Source of the DNA: JACCUZ01 sp038246575
GTDB lineage: Bacteria; Actinomycetota; Actinomycetes; JACCUZ01
DNA length: 5,757 nucleotides
Direction: 5' to 3'
NCBI GenBank assembly: GCA_038246575.1
Contig: JBBRVU010000234.1
Location: forward strand, 1-5,757
Position 1 is the stretch's first letter, and the number at the start of each line of letters is the position of its first letter. Of this stretch, positions 5,646 to 5,757 are shown one piece after another. Below the pieces are notes generated by a model that was not told where the DNA came from, did no database searches, and was given only the letters and a program-made list of their open reading frames with translations. Both the position numbers and the translations under genes were made by a program.

Positions 5646-5757
5646 TCATGCTGCTTGCTGCCGGTTCACGTATTCGGCGCGGACCTCGTGCGGGGTCCGG
5701 TAGCCCAGGCCTGAGTGGATTCTGCGCCGATTGTAGAAGACCTCGATGTAGTTGGCA
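5646..5757 (-). CDS. IS3-family transposase OrfB, C-terminal end (truncated by window edge)
   Basis: The minus strand from the window edge reads 36 codons to TGA 5648-5646. The sequence has the typical end of the IS3 OrfB integrase-core (rve) domain: NYIEVFYNRRRIHSGLGYRT, then PHEVRAEYVNRQQAA. The catalytic DDE core lies off the window, so intactness cannot be judged. Transcription runs toward the racemase operon, whose first codon is 60 bases downstream. The terminal inverted repeat should lie in 5587-5645; a candidate end ending CCGGCA is at about 5616-5632, but without the left end this cannot be confirmed. Confidence 0.85.
   Translation of the reverse strand, partial: ANYIEVFYNRRRIHSGLGYRTPHEVRAEYVNRQQAA

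Noticed and set aside
2323..5757. Composite transposon carrying the operon
   Set aside because: The flanking fragments belong to different IS families (ISL3 and IS3) and one is a dead relic, so they cannot form a matched pair.
1..5757. CRISPR array, tRNA, phage defence or toxin-antitoxin system
   Set aside because: No regularly spaced repeats, cloverleaf or recognisable defence domain was found on either strand.

Overview
The window is about 5.8 kb of very GC-rich DNA. Third codon positions are strongly G/C, GTG starts are used, and long spurious open frames run antisense to the genes. Together with a Tat-exported P1-family peptidase and a dense catabolic-type operon, this suggests an actinomycete chromosome (Pseudonocardiales/Streptomyces-like). 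The genus cannot be fixed from the sequence, and everything here was read by eye without database searches.

Left part, plus strand: the 3' end of a UDP-glucuronate decarboxylase-type sugar-nucleotide epimerase/dehydratase (2-232). About 650 bases follow with no convincing intact gene (233-880), although parts look like worn coding sequence. Next is a complete P1 (S58, DmpA-like) peptidase with a twin-arginine signal (881-2215). After it come a terminator-like hairpin (2252-2277) and the broken C-terminal end of an ISL3-family transposase (about 2323-2618).

Right part, minus strand: a compact four-gene operon transcribed right to left. It encodes an Asp/Glu/hydantoin-racemase-family enzyme (5586-4921), a fumarate-reductase/ketosteroid-dehydrogenase-type FAD enzyme (4924-3548), a pyridoxamine-phosphate-oxidase-like FMN split-barrel protein (3551-3021) and an EthD-type ferredoxin-fold protein (3024-2647). 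Each of the three junctions is a 4-base stop/start overlap (GTGA, GTGA, ATGA), which points to translational coupling and a shared pathway. Directly upstream of the operon, on the same strand, is the 3' end of an IS3-family transposase (5757-5646). The operon is therefore bracketed by fragments of two unrelated insertion sequences.

The four operon products (a racemase/isomerase-like enzyme, a flavin dehydrogenase, an FMN-type oxidoreductase and a small EthD-fold protein) look like a small-molecule catabolic or tailoring module whose substrate cannot be read from the sequence. I see no CRISPR array, tRNA, rRNA or recognisable defence system. The least ordinary item is the coupled four-gene module. 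Each family is known; the combination may or may not be described.
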